This document shows positions 1 through 7,170 of a DNA stretch of 7,170 nucleotides, piece by piece (positions within the stretch are counted from its first letter, which is position 1; each line of letters opens with the position of its first letter). The position numbers were made by a program, and so were the translations under genes. The notes under the pieces are model-generated. The model did not search any database. It was not told the DNA's origin and saw only the letters and a program-made list of their open reading frames with translations. This DNA comes from VRUE01 sp036403515. GTDB taxonomy: Bacteria; Actinomycetota; Thermoleophilia; Solirubrobacterales; 70-9. The DNA is taken from NCBI GenBank assembly GCA_036403515.1, contig DASWQV010000001.1:1-7170 (forward strand), given 5' to 3'.

Positions 1-77
1 CTGCCGCCCACAAGACCGCCCACGCCTACCTCGGGGCGACCCAGGACCTGCGCTCCGACCTCCACGCCGCTCAGTAG
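1..77 (+). CDS. C-terminal end of an unidentified protein (partial)
   Basis: The frame starting at base 3 stays open to a TAG at 75-77 and encodes the last 24 residues of a protein, ending in LRSDLHAAQ. Of the 24 sense codons, 23 end in G or C, which matches real genes in this window and supports coding. The tail is mixed polar and alanine-rich, probably helical, with no recognisable motif, so I cannot name the product. The stop lies 27 bases before the aminotransferase start, so the two genes are probably cotranscribed. The start and most of the gene lie outside the window. Confidence 0.5.
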   Translation, partial: AAHKTAHAYLGATQDLRSDLHAAQ

Positions 78-104
78 CGTCGCCGCGTCGGGCACAATGA
101 GCGC

Positions 105-1199
105 ATGACCGTCACCTTTGCCGAGAAGCTCGCCCGCATTCCGGGCTACCAAGCCGGCGTGCCGATCGGCCAGGCGCCCGAGGCGATTGCCGCCGGCGGG
201 ATCGCCCAGCTCGCCTCGAACGAGTCGCCCGTTCCGCCGCACCCGAAGGTGGTCGAGGCGATCCGCGAGGCGGCGGGGGCGATGAACCGATACCCGGACC
301 CCGACGCCACGCTGCTTCGCCGGCGTATCGCCGATCGTTACGAGGTCGAGCCCGGCCGGGTCGCCGTCGGCAACGGCTCCTGCGAGATTCTGCTCGCCGC
401 CGCCGAGGCGCTCTGCGAGCCCGGCGCCGAGATCCTCTACTCCTGGCCGGCCTTCTCGATGTACCCCTACCTGCCCGCGCTGACCGGGGCGCGCGAGGTC
501 CGAGTGCCGCTGGGCGATGGCAACGTCCACGACCTCGACGCGATGGCCGCAGAGGTGACCGCGGCGACCCAACTGGTCCTCGTCTGCAATCCCAACAACC
601 CGACCGGCACCCACATTCCTGCCGCCGAGGTCGCGGCTTTCTGTGCCGGCTTGCCCGCCCACGTGACCGTGATCCTCGACGAGGCCTACGTCGAGTTCCA
701 GACCCACGACGATCCCGACGCGACCGTCGACCTGCTCGCAGACCTTCCGAACCTGGTCGTCTTGCGCACTTTCAGCAAGATCTATGGGCTCGCCGGGCTG
801 CGCGTCGGCTACGCCCTCGGCTCGCCCAGGTTCCGCGCCGCGGTCGACGCCGTGCGCCAGCCCTTCAGCGTCAACGCCCTCGCCCAGGCGGCGGGAGCCG
901 AGGCGGTCCTGCATCAGGACGACGTCACGCGACGGGTCGAGAGCACGATCGTCGAGCGGATCCGGGTCCAGGACGGGCTGAGCGAGCTCGGCATGGCCAC
1001 CTCCGAGACCCACGCCAACTTCTCCTGGATCGACCTGGGCGAGGCCGAGGAGGCGGCCGTCGTGGCCGGCCTCGCCGAGCGCCAGATCGCGGTGCGCCCA
1101 GGCACTCCCCTCGGCGACCCCGGCCACATCCGCGTCTCCTACGGCACCGCCGCGGAGAACCGCCGTTTCCTCGCCGCCCTCGGCGAAATCCTCGACTAA
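105..1199 (+). CDS. hisC: HisC-family PLP aminotransferase (histidinol-phosphate / aromatic amino acid)
   Basis: This is a fold-type I, PLP-dependent aminotransferase of 364 residues, normal length for HisC (about 350-370). Visible landmarks are the N-terminal substrate segment ASNESP (Asn39), the phosphate-binding GNGS (89-92), NPNNPTG (162-168), DEAY with the Asp that contacts the PLP ring nitrogen (Asp192) and Tyr195, the Schiff-base lysine in TFSKIYGLAG (Lys225), RVGYA (Arg233), and the C-terminal VRPG (Arg331) and IRVSYGT (Arg343). HisC converts imidazole-acetol phosphate plus glutamate to histidinol phosphate in the cytoplasm. Close actinobacterial relatives act instead as aromatic aminotransferases on phenylpyruvate or 4-hydroxyphenylpyruvate. 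The DAHP synthase, tyrA and aroA genes downstream make that aromatic role plausible, and no other his gene is seen here. The family call is secure; the substrate is inferred. ATG 105 has no strong Shine-Dalgarno sequence. An ATG at 97 is out of frame and ends after three codons. Confidence 0.85.
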   Translation: MTVTFAEKLARIPGYQAGVPIGQAPEAIAAGGIAQLASNESPVPPHPKVVEAIREAAGAMNRYPDPDATLLRRRIADRYEVEPGRVAVGNGSCEILLAAAEALCEPGAEILYSWPAFSMYPYLPALTGAREVRVPLGDGNVHDLDAMAAEVTAATQLVLVCNPNNPTGTHIPAAEVAAFCAGLPAHVTVILDEAYVEFQTHDDPDATVDLLADLPNLVVLRTFSKIYGLAGLRVGYALGSPRFRAAVDAVRQPFSVNALAQAAGAEAVLHQDDVTRRVESTIVERIRVQDGLSELGMATSETHANFSWIDLGEAEEAAVVAGLAERQIAVRPGTPLGDPGHIRVSYGTAAENRRFLAALGEILD

Positions 1200-1459
1200 C
1201 GGGCGTCCGCCTGCTAAAAAGTCAAGGAAGGTGAAGCAATCCACTGACACGACGAGTGCCACTCGCGCCGCAGGCGCCGCCCCCGTCGCTGTCCGCTTCT
1301 CCTATTTCTGGCGATTTAGCTAGGCGTCCGGCCGCGCGGCTTCTGCCGCAACCGATGAGCAACTGGCCGGGCGTCGGACTGACTCGCCTCGTTCGCTGCG
1401 CGCGCTGCGACGGGGAAACCGGAAGTAGGCTTGTCGATGTGGAGGACGGTGAAGGCAAA
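1200..1459 (+). other. Non-coding leader with nested GC-rich inverted repeats upstream of DAHP synthase
   Basis: The frame of the DAHP synthase gene is open upstream to an ATG at 1256, but the encoded segment resembles no part of the AroF/G/H family and its codons lack the strong G/C third-position bias of the genes. I read it as non-coding. Inverted repeats seen by eye are CGAGTG/CACTCG (1253-1258/1260-1265), CCCCGTCGC/GCGACGGGG (1281-1289/1407-1415), AGGCG/CGCCT (1322-1326/1385-1389), GTCCGGCC/GGCCGGGC (1326-1333/1365-1372, one G-U pair) and GCGGC-TTCT-GCCGC (1336-1349). They nest, so a transcript could fold into one branched structure. This may be the promoter and 5' leader of the aro genes, possibly an attenuator. 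I find no convincing -35/-10 pair, no T-box signature and no leader peptide rich in aromatic codons. Confidence 0.4.
1441..1455 (+). promoter_or_regulatory. Ribosome binding site region for DAHP synthase
   Basis: The purine-rich stretch GGAGGACGGTGAAGG contains GGAGG (1441-1445) and GAAGG (1451-1455). GAAGG lies 4 bases before ATG 1460 and 7 bases before ATG 1463. It supports a start here rather than at the far upstream ATGs at 1256 or 1355, neither of which has such a motif. Confidence 0.5.
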
Positions 1460-2538
<1,079 letters not shown>

Positions 2539-2542
<4 letters not shown>

Positions 2543-3627
2543 GGGTCGCGGTTCTCGGCGTCGGCCTGATCGGCGGCTCGATCGGGCTCGCCGCCCGGCG
2601 CCGCCTCGGGGCCGAGGTGATCGGCTTCGATCCCGACCGCACGACCCTCGAGCGGGCGATCGAAGAGGGGGCGATCGACACCGCCGCCGCTTCGGTGGCC
2701 GAGGCCTGCCAGGGACCCGAGGTCGTCTTCTGCGCTGCCCCCGTCGCGGGCCTCGCCGACCTGACCGCGGCCGCCCTTCGCTCCTGCGGCCCGGAGACCG
2801 TCGTAAGCGATGTCGGCTCGACCAAGCGCGACATCGTCGCCGCGCTCGGCGCCGACGAGCGCTTCATCGGCGGCCATCCGCTCGCGGGGGCGGAGACTTC
2901 CGGCGTCGAGAATGCCCGCGAGGACCTCTTCGAGGGCGCCCGCTGGTACCTGACGCCGAAATCGGAGCGCTCGAGTGGCCTGCTCTACGACCGGCTGCAG
3001 CGGACCATCGTGGGGCTCGGGGCGCGGGTCCAGGCGATCGACCCAGAGGCCCATGACCGCCTGATGGCGACGGTCAGTCACCTGCCCCATGTCGTCGCCA
3101 ACGTCCTCGTCGGCCAGGCCGCCGAGGAGCTGACCCGCGACTCCGAGCGGATGCCCGAGGTCGGGCCCAGCTTTCGTGACACGACCCGCGTCGCCGGTGC
3201 CAACCCAGCGATCTGGGGCGACATCTTCGCCAGCAATCGCGAGGCGGTGGCCGAAGCCGTCGAGGCAGTCGCGGGGCGCCTGCGCGACGCCGCCGAGCTG
3301 ATCCGCGCGGGCGAGCGCGACGCGGTCGCCGGCTGGCACGCCGCCGCCGCCGCCGACCGCCGCCGCCTGCTCGAGGCCGAGCTCAGCGGCGGGCCGCTTC
3401 GCGAGCTGCGCGTGGTCGTGGCCAATCGTCCCGGCACGATCGCCGAGCTCGCCCTCGCCCTCGGCGAGGCCGGAGTCAACATCGAGGACATGGCCCTCTA
3501 CCCGACGCCCGACATGACCTCGGGGGCTGTCTCGCTCTGGGTCTCCGGCGACGATCAGGCGACCCGTGCGATGGCCCTCGTGCGGGAGCTCGGTCATACG
3601 GTCAGCGCCGTCGCAAACGGCGAGTGA
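2539..3627 (+). CDS. tyrA: Prephenate/arogenate dehydrogenase with C-terminal ACT domain
   Basis: TyrA oxidatively decarboxylates prephenate to 4-hydroxyphenylpyruvate, or arogenate to tyrosine, using NAD(P)+. The 362-residue protein opens with a Rossmann fold: GVGLIGGS (residues 7-14), then acidic Asp31 in GFDPD at the end of the second strand, a position often linked to NAD+ preference. SDVGSTK (90-96) and HPLAGAETSG with the catalytic-region His113 follow. The helical dehydrogenase domain contains SHLPH (180-184) and FRDTTRVA (Arg213, Arg217), the substrate-binding segments of the family. Residues about 287-358 form an ACT domain (LRVVVANRPGTIAELALALGEAG region), usually a site for amino acid feedback control. 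No chorismate mutase domain is fused. Prephenate versus arogenate specificity is undecided. ATG 2539 overlaps the DAHP synthase stop and has no Shine-Dalgarno sequence of its own, so translation is probably coupled. The end overlaps aroA as GTGA. Confidence 0.93.
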
Positions 3628-4922
3628 CGATGGCAACCCGCTTCGATCCGACCGGCCCACTGCGTGGCGCCCTGCGCCCGCCGGCCGACAAGTCGATCTC
3701 TCACCGCGCCGCGCTGATCGCCGCGATGGGGGAGGGGCAGGCGACGATCGAGGGCTACCTCGACTCGGCCGACACCCGCTCGACCCTGGCCGCCGTACAG
3801 GCTCTCGGCGCCGAGGTCGACGGCGTCAGCCCCACCGAAATCGACCCTGTGATCAGCGTCAGCGGCGTCGGCCTGCGCGGCGCCGGCCCGGCGGCAATCG
3901 ACGTCGGCAACGCCGGCACGCTGCTGCGCTTGCTGCCTGGCTGGCTGGCGGGGCAATCAGGCGACAACTGGAGCCTCGACGGCGACGACTCGATCCGGCG
4001 CCGGCCGGTCGATCGCATCGTCGTGCCGCTGCGCCGGATGGGCGCCAAGCTGAGGTGCCGCGAAGACCGCCTGCCACCGCTCGAGGTGCAGGGCGCCCAG
4101 CTGAGCGGGATCGAGCACGAGCTGCCGATGGCAAGCGCCCAGGTCAAGTCGTGCTTGCTCTTCGCCGGGCTTTTGGCCGAGGGACCGACCTGGGTCAGGG
4201 AGCCGGCGCGCAGCCGCGACCACACCGAGCGAATGCTCTCCGCCGCCGGCGCCGACGTTGCCTGGCTGCGCGGCGGCGTAGCCCTGCGCCCGCGAAAGCG
4301 GCTGGAGCTCGGCGAGTTCGCCGTGCCCACGGACTTCTCCTCGGCGGCCTTCTTCATCGTCGCGGCGCTGCTCGTGCCGGGCAGCAAGATCTCTCTCGAC
4401 GGCGTCGGCACCAACCCGACCCGGACCGGGCTGTTGGCCGTCCTCGGGCGGATGGGTGCTGAGATCGCGGTCGAGCCGGTGGGCGAGCGCGGCGGCGAGC
4501 CGGTCGGCACGATCCGCATCCGCGCCTCGCGGTTGCACGGCACCGAGGTCGGTGGCAGCGAGATACCGCTGACGATCGACGAGCTGCCGCTGGTCGCGCT
4601 CGCGGCCTGCTTCGCGGAGGGCGAGACGACGATCCGCGACGCCGCCGAGCTGCGTCGCAAGGAGTCCGACCGCGTCGCCACCACCTGCGAGGCGCTGACC
4701 GCGCTTGGCGCGACCGCCGAACCGCGCGAGGACGGGATCCGGGTCGAGGGCAGCGGCGCCCTGCGCGGCGGCACGGTCGACTCCCACGGCGACCACCGGA
4801 TCGCCATGCTGGGGGCTATCGCCGGCCTCGCCTCGAACGATGGCGTCGAGGTGGAGGGCATGGATGCCGCCGCGGTCAGCTACCCGGGATTCGAGGCCGA
4901 TCTGGCCTCGCTTTTGGGTTGA
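3624..4922 (+). CDS. aroA: 3-phosphoshikimate 1-carboxyvinyltransferase (EPSP synthase)
   Basis: AroA transfers the enolpyruvyl group of phosphoenolpyruvate to shikimate 3-phosphate, the penultimate step to chorismate, in the cytoplasm. The 432-residue length fits the family (about 425-445). Key segments are DKSISHRA (Lys23, Ser24, Arg28), VGNAGTLLRLL (Gly95-Thr99), RRPVDRIVVPL, SAQVKSCLLFAGLLAEG, RDHTERML, DFSSAAFF, IDELPLVALAA with the catalytic Asp319, LRRKESDR with Lys346 and Glu347, and DSHGDHRIAM (Asp390, His391, Arg392). Gly98 in GNAGT is the ordinary residue at the position that is alanine in the glyphosate-tolerant CP4-type enzyme; this is a weak hint that the enzyme is glyphosate-sensitive. 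The start shown is GTG 3624, overlapping the tyrA stop (GTGA). ATG 3630, two codons in, is the alternative; neither has a clear Shine-Dalgarno sequence. The gene ends 8 bases before a large inverted repeat, which may close the aromatic transcription unit. Confidence 0.95.
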   Translation: MTMATRFDPTGPLRGALRPPADKSISHRAALIAAMGEGQATIEGYLDSADTRSTLAAVQALGAEVDGVSPTEIDPVISVSGVGLRGAGPAAIDVGNAGTLLRLLPGWLAGQSGDNWSLDGDDSIRRRPVDRIVVPLRRMGAKLRCREDRLPPLEVQGAQLSGIEHELPMASAQVKSCLLFAGLLAEGPTWVREPARSRDHTERMLSAAGADVAWLRGGVALRPRKRLELGEFAVPTDFSSAAFFIVAALLVPGSKISLDGVGTNPTRTGLLAVLGRMGAEIAVEPVGERGGEPVGTIRIRASRLHGTEVGGSEIPLTIDELPLVALAACFAEGETTIRDAAELRRKESDRVATTCEALTALGATAEPREDGIRVEGSGALRGGTVDSHGDHRIAMLGAIAGLASNDGVEVEGMDAAAVSYPGFEADLASLLG

Positions 4923-4930
4923 CCCGGGAC

Positions 4931-5076
4931 GGGATGGCGGGTGCGCCTCCCCGGGAATTGATGTCGCACGCGCTTCGCGCTTAGCGACGAATGAGGAGCG
5001 CGGCCAACGCCGCGCAATCACCGGAATGCTTTTCCGCCGCTTCGCGACATTCCCGGAGAGGCGCACCCGCCATCCC
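4931..5076. repeat. Long imperfect inverted repeat (about 33-bp arms) between aroA and cmk
   Basis: The left arm is 4931-4967 and the right arm 5044-5076. Bases 4931-4957 pair with 5050-5076 at 26 of 27 positions; the one mismatch is C4950 against A5057. After a 4-base bulge (4958-4961), TGTCGC (4962-4967) pairs with GCGACA (5044-5049). The inner 76 bases hold a perfect 7-bp hairpin GCGCGGC-CAAC-GCCGCGC (4998-5015) and a small hairpin GCGC-TTC-GCGC (4970-4980). The element starts 8 bases after the aroA stop. It could be a transcription terminator or mRNA-stabilising structure for the aro genes, a structured RNA, or a small non-autonomous palindromic repeat. No long T-run follows the right arm, only TTTCGACCTTCCCTTC, so a classic intrinsic terminator is not obvious. 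I see no target-site duplication. Confidence 0.8.
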
Positions 5077-5165
5077 TTTCGACCTTCCCTTCACTCGGGC
5101 AAAAGCTCATCCCAGCAGGAGCTGTCGGGAGACCCTCTGATCCCCACGTCTCTACGCTGCCGCCC
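5077..5165 (+). promoter_or_regulatory. Probable promoter/5' leader of cmk-der
   Basis: These 89 bases separate the large inverted repeat from the cmk ATG and are the likely place for a promoter if cmk-der is a separate unit. I find no convincing -35/-10 pair. A short inverted repeat AGCTC (5104-5108) / GAGCT (5119-5123) is present. AGGAG at 5117-5121 is too far (44 bases) from the ATG to act as its ribosome binding site. Confidence 0.25.
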
Positions 5166-5804
5166 ATGGTCATTGCTATCGATGGGCCCGCGGGGGCTGG
5201 GAAGTCGACGGTTGCTCGCGCGCTTGCGGAGCGGCTCGGGTTCACCTATCTCGATTCGGGGGCTATGTATCGCTGCGTGGCCCTGGCGGCGATTGAGCGT
5301 GGCGTCGACCTTGATCACGAGGCGGCAATGGGTGAGCTGGCGGGATCGCTGGAGATCGAGCTTGATCGCGATCGCGTTGCGCTTGACGGTCGCGACGTGA
5401 GCGCGGCTATTCGTGAGCCGCGGGTCAGCGAGGCGTCCTCGCGAGCTTCCGTCCATCCGGGCGTGCGGGAGGCGATGGTGGCGCGCCAGCGTGAGCTGAT
5501 TGCGGCCGGGCGCTACGTCGCCGAGGGACGCGATATCGGCACCGTGGTCAGTCCCGAGGCGCCGTTGAAGGTCTTCCTCAGCGCCTCGCCGCAGGAGCGG
5601 GCGCGTCGTCGTGCCAAGCAGACTGGCGAGGATCTCGAGACTGTCCTGTCTTCGCAGCGCGAGCGCGACGCCCGCGATGAGAGTCGTGAGCACAGCGCCC
5701 TGCGTGCCGCTGACGATGCCGTCGAGCTCGACACCACGGGCCTGCCGCTCGATCAGGTCGTCGATTGCCTCGTCACGCTCGCCCGCCAGAGGGCTCTCGC
5801 ATGA
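5166..5804 (+). CDS. cmk: Cytidylate (CMP/dCMP) kinase
   Basis: Cmk phosphorylates CMP and dCMP to the diphosphates with ATP, recycling nucleotides in the cytoplasm. The 212-residue protein is close to the usual 215-230. It begins with a P-loop GPAGAGKST (residues 7-15), then YLDSGAMYR (28-36), the nucleotide-monophosphate binding segment typical of bacterial Cmk. EGRDIGTVV (from Glu120) with Arg122 and Asp123 is a family signature, and an arginine-rich lid begins at SPQERARRRAK (from Ser141), continuing to DESREHSAL. ATG 5166 is the only ATG, GTG or TTG near the conserved N-terminus. The bases before it (CTACGCTGCCGCCC) contain no Shine-Dalgarno motif, so initiation may be leaderless or otherwise unusual. 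Codon use differs from its neighbours: by hand count 17 of the first 60 codons end in A or T, against 4 in der and 7 in aroA. The stop overlaps the der start as ATGA. Confidence 0.94.
   Translation: MVIAIDGPAGAGKSTVARALAERLGFTYLDSGAMYRCVALAAIERGVDLDHEAAMGELAGSLEIELDRDRVALDGRDVSAAIREPRVSEASSRASVHPGVREAMVARQRELIAAGRYVAEGRDIGTVVSPEAPLKVFLSASPQERARRRAKQTGEDLETVLSSQRERDARDESREHSALRAADDAVELDTTGLPLDQVVDCLVTLARQRALA
5788..5793 (+). promoter_or_regulatory. Ribosome binding site of der
   Basis: AGAGGG lies inside the end of cmk, 7 bases before ATG 5801. It fixes that ATG as the der start, against an in-frame TTG at 5765 that would add twelve residues unlike the family. Confidence 0.65.
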
Positions 5805-7120
5805 GCCGCCCGCCAACAGTCGCGATCGTCGGCTTCCCCAACGTAGGCAAGAGCACCCTGGTCAACCGGCTCGCCGGCGGCCGCGAGGCCGTCACCCACG
5901 CCGAGCCCGGCGTCACCCGTGACCGCAAGGTGGTGCGCTGCGAGTGGAACGGGGTCGCCTTCGACCTGCTCGACACCGGCGGCATCGACCTCGAGGACGA
6001 CTCTGAGCTGGCTCGCGACGTGCAGCAGCAGGCGCGGCTGGGGATCGGCGAGGCCGACGTGGTGATGCTGGTCGTCGATGCCCGCGCCGGGGTGCGGGCG
6101 GGGGACGCCGAGCTGGCGAAGACGCTACGCGGCGCCGACGTGCCGGTCGTCGTCGTCGCCAACAAACTCGACCGGCCCGAGGACGAGCACATGAGCGCCG
6201 AGCTGAACAAGCTCGGACTTGGGGAGCCGATGCCGGTCTCGGCGAGTCACGGCCTCGGCAGCGGCGACCTGCTCGACCGCGTGGTCGAGCTGCTCGGCGA
6301 TCGCGCCCGGGCCGAGGAGCCCGACGACGCCACCCGGGTCGCCGTGATCGGCCGCCCCAACGCCGGCAAGTCCTCTCTCGTCAACGCCTTCCTGGGCTCC
6401 GAGCGGGTGATCGTCTCGCCGCGTGCCGGCACCACCCGCGACGCGATCGACACCGAAATCGAGGTCGACGGCCGCCGTGTTATGCTCGTCGACACCGCCG
6501 GCCTGCGCCGCCGCTCCAAGGTCGCCGGCACGGTCGACTACTACGCCCAGCTGCGCGCCGAACACGCGGTCGAGCGGGCCGACGTCGCCATGGTCGTCTG
6601 CGACGCCGCCGAGGGCGTCACCGCCGAGGACCTGCGGGTCTCGGAGATCGCGATGAAGGCCGGCTGCGCGACCCTGCTGGTGCTCAACAAGTGGGACATC
6701 ACGACGACCGACATCGACGACGCGCGCGCCCGGGTCACGCGCAAGCTGCGCCTGCGGCCCGCCGTCGTCACCTGCTCCGCGACCAGGGGCCGCAACGTCG
6801 GCAACCTGCTGCCAAAGGCTTTGCAGCTGGCCGACAAGGCCGGCGAGCGGATCCCGACGCCGGAGCTCAACCGCTTTGTCGCCGAGGTCGTCGCCAAGAC
6901 GCCGCCGCCGTCGAAACGCGGCCGTCGCCTGCGCCTCTACTACGCCGCCCAGATCGGCGAGGCGCCGCCGCGGATCGCGATCCAGGTCAACGACCGCAAG
7001 CTGATCAGCCGCGATTGGGCCTATCACCTCGAGAACCGCCTGCGCGAGACCTATGAGATGGAGGGAGTCCCCCTGATCATCGACTTTGTCGTCCATTCAG
7101 GCACCCGCGAAGGCCGCTGA
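5801..7120 (+). CDS. der: Ribosome-associated GTPase Der (EngA), double GTPase
   Basis: Der is an essential GTPase with two tandem G domains that acts in assembly of the 50S ribosomal subunit. From ATG 5801 the protein has 439 residues, like Bacillus Der (about 436). G domain 1 shows GFPNVGKST (11-19), PGVTRDR with Thr39, DTGGI (58-62), NKLD (121-124) and SAS. G domain 2 shows GRPNAGKSS (184-192), AGTTRD, DTAGL (231-235), NKWD (296-299) and the SA of CSATRG. The final part, from about residue 350, is the KH-like RNA-binding domain, with conserved LRLYYAAQ, NDRKLISRDWAYHLENRLRE and a GVPLIIDF ending. The two domains and C-terminal region are intact. In the first P-loop the second residue is Phe where E. 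coli and Bacillus have Arg (GRPNVGKS); this should not disturb nucleotide binding. The 4-base overlap with cmk and the AGAGGG site support coupled expression. Confidence 0.96.
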   Translation: MSRPPTVAIVGFPNVGKSTLVNRLAGGREAVTHAEPGVTRDRKVVRCEWNGVAFDLLDTGGIDLEDDSELARDVQQQARLGIGEADVVMLVVDARAGVRAGDAELAKTLRGADVPVVVVANKLDRPEDEHMSAELNKLGLGEPMPVSASHGLGSGDLLDRVVELLGDRARAEEPDDATRVAVIGRPNAGKSSLVNAFLGSERVIVSPRAGTTRDAIDTEIEVDGRRVMLVDTAGLRRRSKVAGTVDYYAQLRAEHAVERADVAMVVCDAAEGVTAEDLRVSEIAMKAGCATLLVLNKWDITTTDIDDARARVTRKLRLRPAVVTCSATRGRNVGNLLPKALQLADKAGERIPTPELNRFVAEVVAKTPPPSKRGRRLRLYYAAQIGEAPPRIAIQVNDRKLISRDWAYHLENRLRETYEMEGVPLIIDFVVHSGTREGR

Positions 7121-7170
7121 CCCCAGGGCGTGCGTGGCACTGCGCATATCGGCGTCCTCGGTCGGTCATG

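Noticed and set aside
97..108. Three-codon frame ATG-AGC-GCA-TGA overlapping the aminotransferase start
   Set aside because: Too short to support as a leader peptide; likely chance.
1256..1459. 68-codon N-terminal extension of DAHP synthase
   Set aside because: The extension matches nothing in the family, is rich in inverted repeats, lacks the codon bias of the genes, and the ATGs at 1256 and 1355 have no ribosome binding site.
3755..5066. Two minus-strand open frames of nearly 370 codons opposite aroA
   Set aside because: Same artefact of GC-rich sequence. One is Ser/Arg/Pro-rich and one Gly/Arg/Asp-rich, as antisense shadows usually are, and both run against the intact aroA motifs.
4931..5076. 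Insertion sequence or integron attachment site as an explanation for the inverted repeat
   Set aside because: There is no transposase or integrase frame, no target-site duplication visible, and no recognised attC core motif, so only the repeat itself is reported.
5765..5800. Upstream TTG start for der
   Set aside because: ATG 5801 has AGAGGG at proper spacing, forms an ATGA overlap with cmk, and gives the family's normal N-terminus.
6125..7096. Minus-strand open frame opposite der (323 codons)
   Set aside because: It lies wholly within der and has the repetitive composition of a shadow frame with no domain signature.
7121..7170. Possible downstream gene starting at the ATG at 7168-7170, or a short minus-strand frame from 7169
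   Set aside because: The window ends at the ATG and no Shine-Dalgarno motif precedes it. The minus-strand frame is short and shows no conserved feature. A small GTGC/GCAC repeat (7130-7140) is too weak to call a terminator.

Overview
The window is very GC-rich and reads as core chromosome of a high-GC bacterium. Nearly every gene has C or G in the third codon position. The order tyrA, aroA, cmk, der and the protein sequences suggest an actinobacterium, perhaps of the Thermoleophilia/Solirubrobacterales type. That placement is inferred from gene order and composition; no marker here fixes the taxon.

All recognisable genes are on the + strand. Bases 1-77 are the tail of an unidentified gene. 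Next comes a HisC-family aminotransferase (105-1199), then about 260 bases without a convincing gene but with several GC-rich inverted repeats (1200-1459). A tight aromatic block follows: type I DAHP synthase (1460-2542), TyrA prephenate/arogenate dehydrogenase with an ACT domain (2539-3627) and AroA EPSP synthase (3624-4922). These three are joined by 4-base ATGA and GTGA stop/start overlaps. A 243-base gap (4923-5165) holds a long imperfect inverted repeat with arms of about 33 bp. After it come cmk (5166-5804) and der (5801-7120), again joined by ATGA. The last 50 bases show no supported gene.

The first four enzymes belong to one pathway. DAHP synthase commits carbon to the shikimate route. 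AroA makes EPSP, the precursor of chorismate. TyrA turns prephenate or arogenate into the tyrosine branch product. The HisC-like enzyme could supply the transamination step, in histidine synthesis, aromatic amino acid synthesis or both. Cmk (nucleotide recycling) and Der (ribosome assembly GTPase) are housekeeping genes that often sit beside tyrA/aroA in bacteria.

I see no mobile element genes, CRISPR array, tRNA, rRNA or defence system. The most unusual feature is the long inverted repeat between aroA and cmk. Second is the structured leader in front of the DAHP synthase gene. The window is otherwise an ordinary biosynthetic/housekeeping region, and I do not claim a new system.
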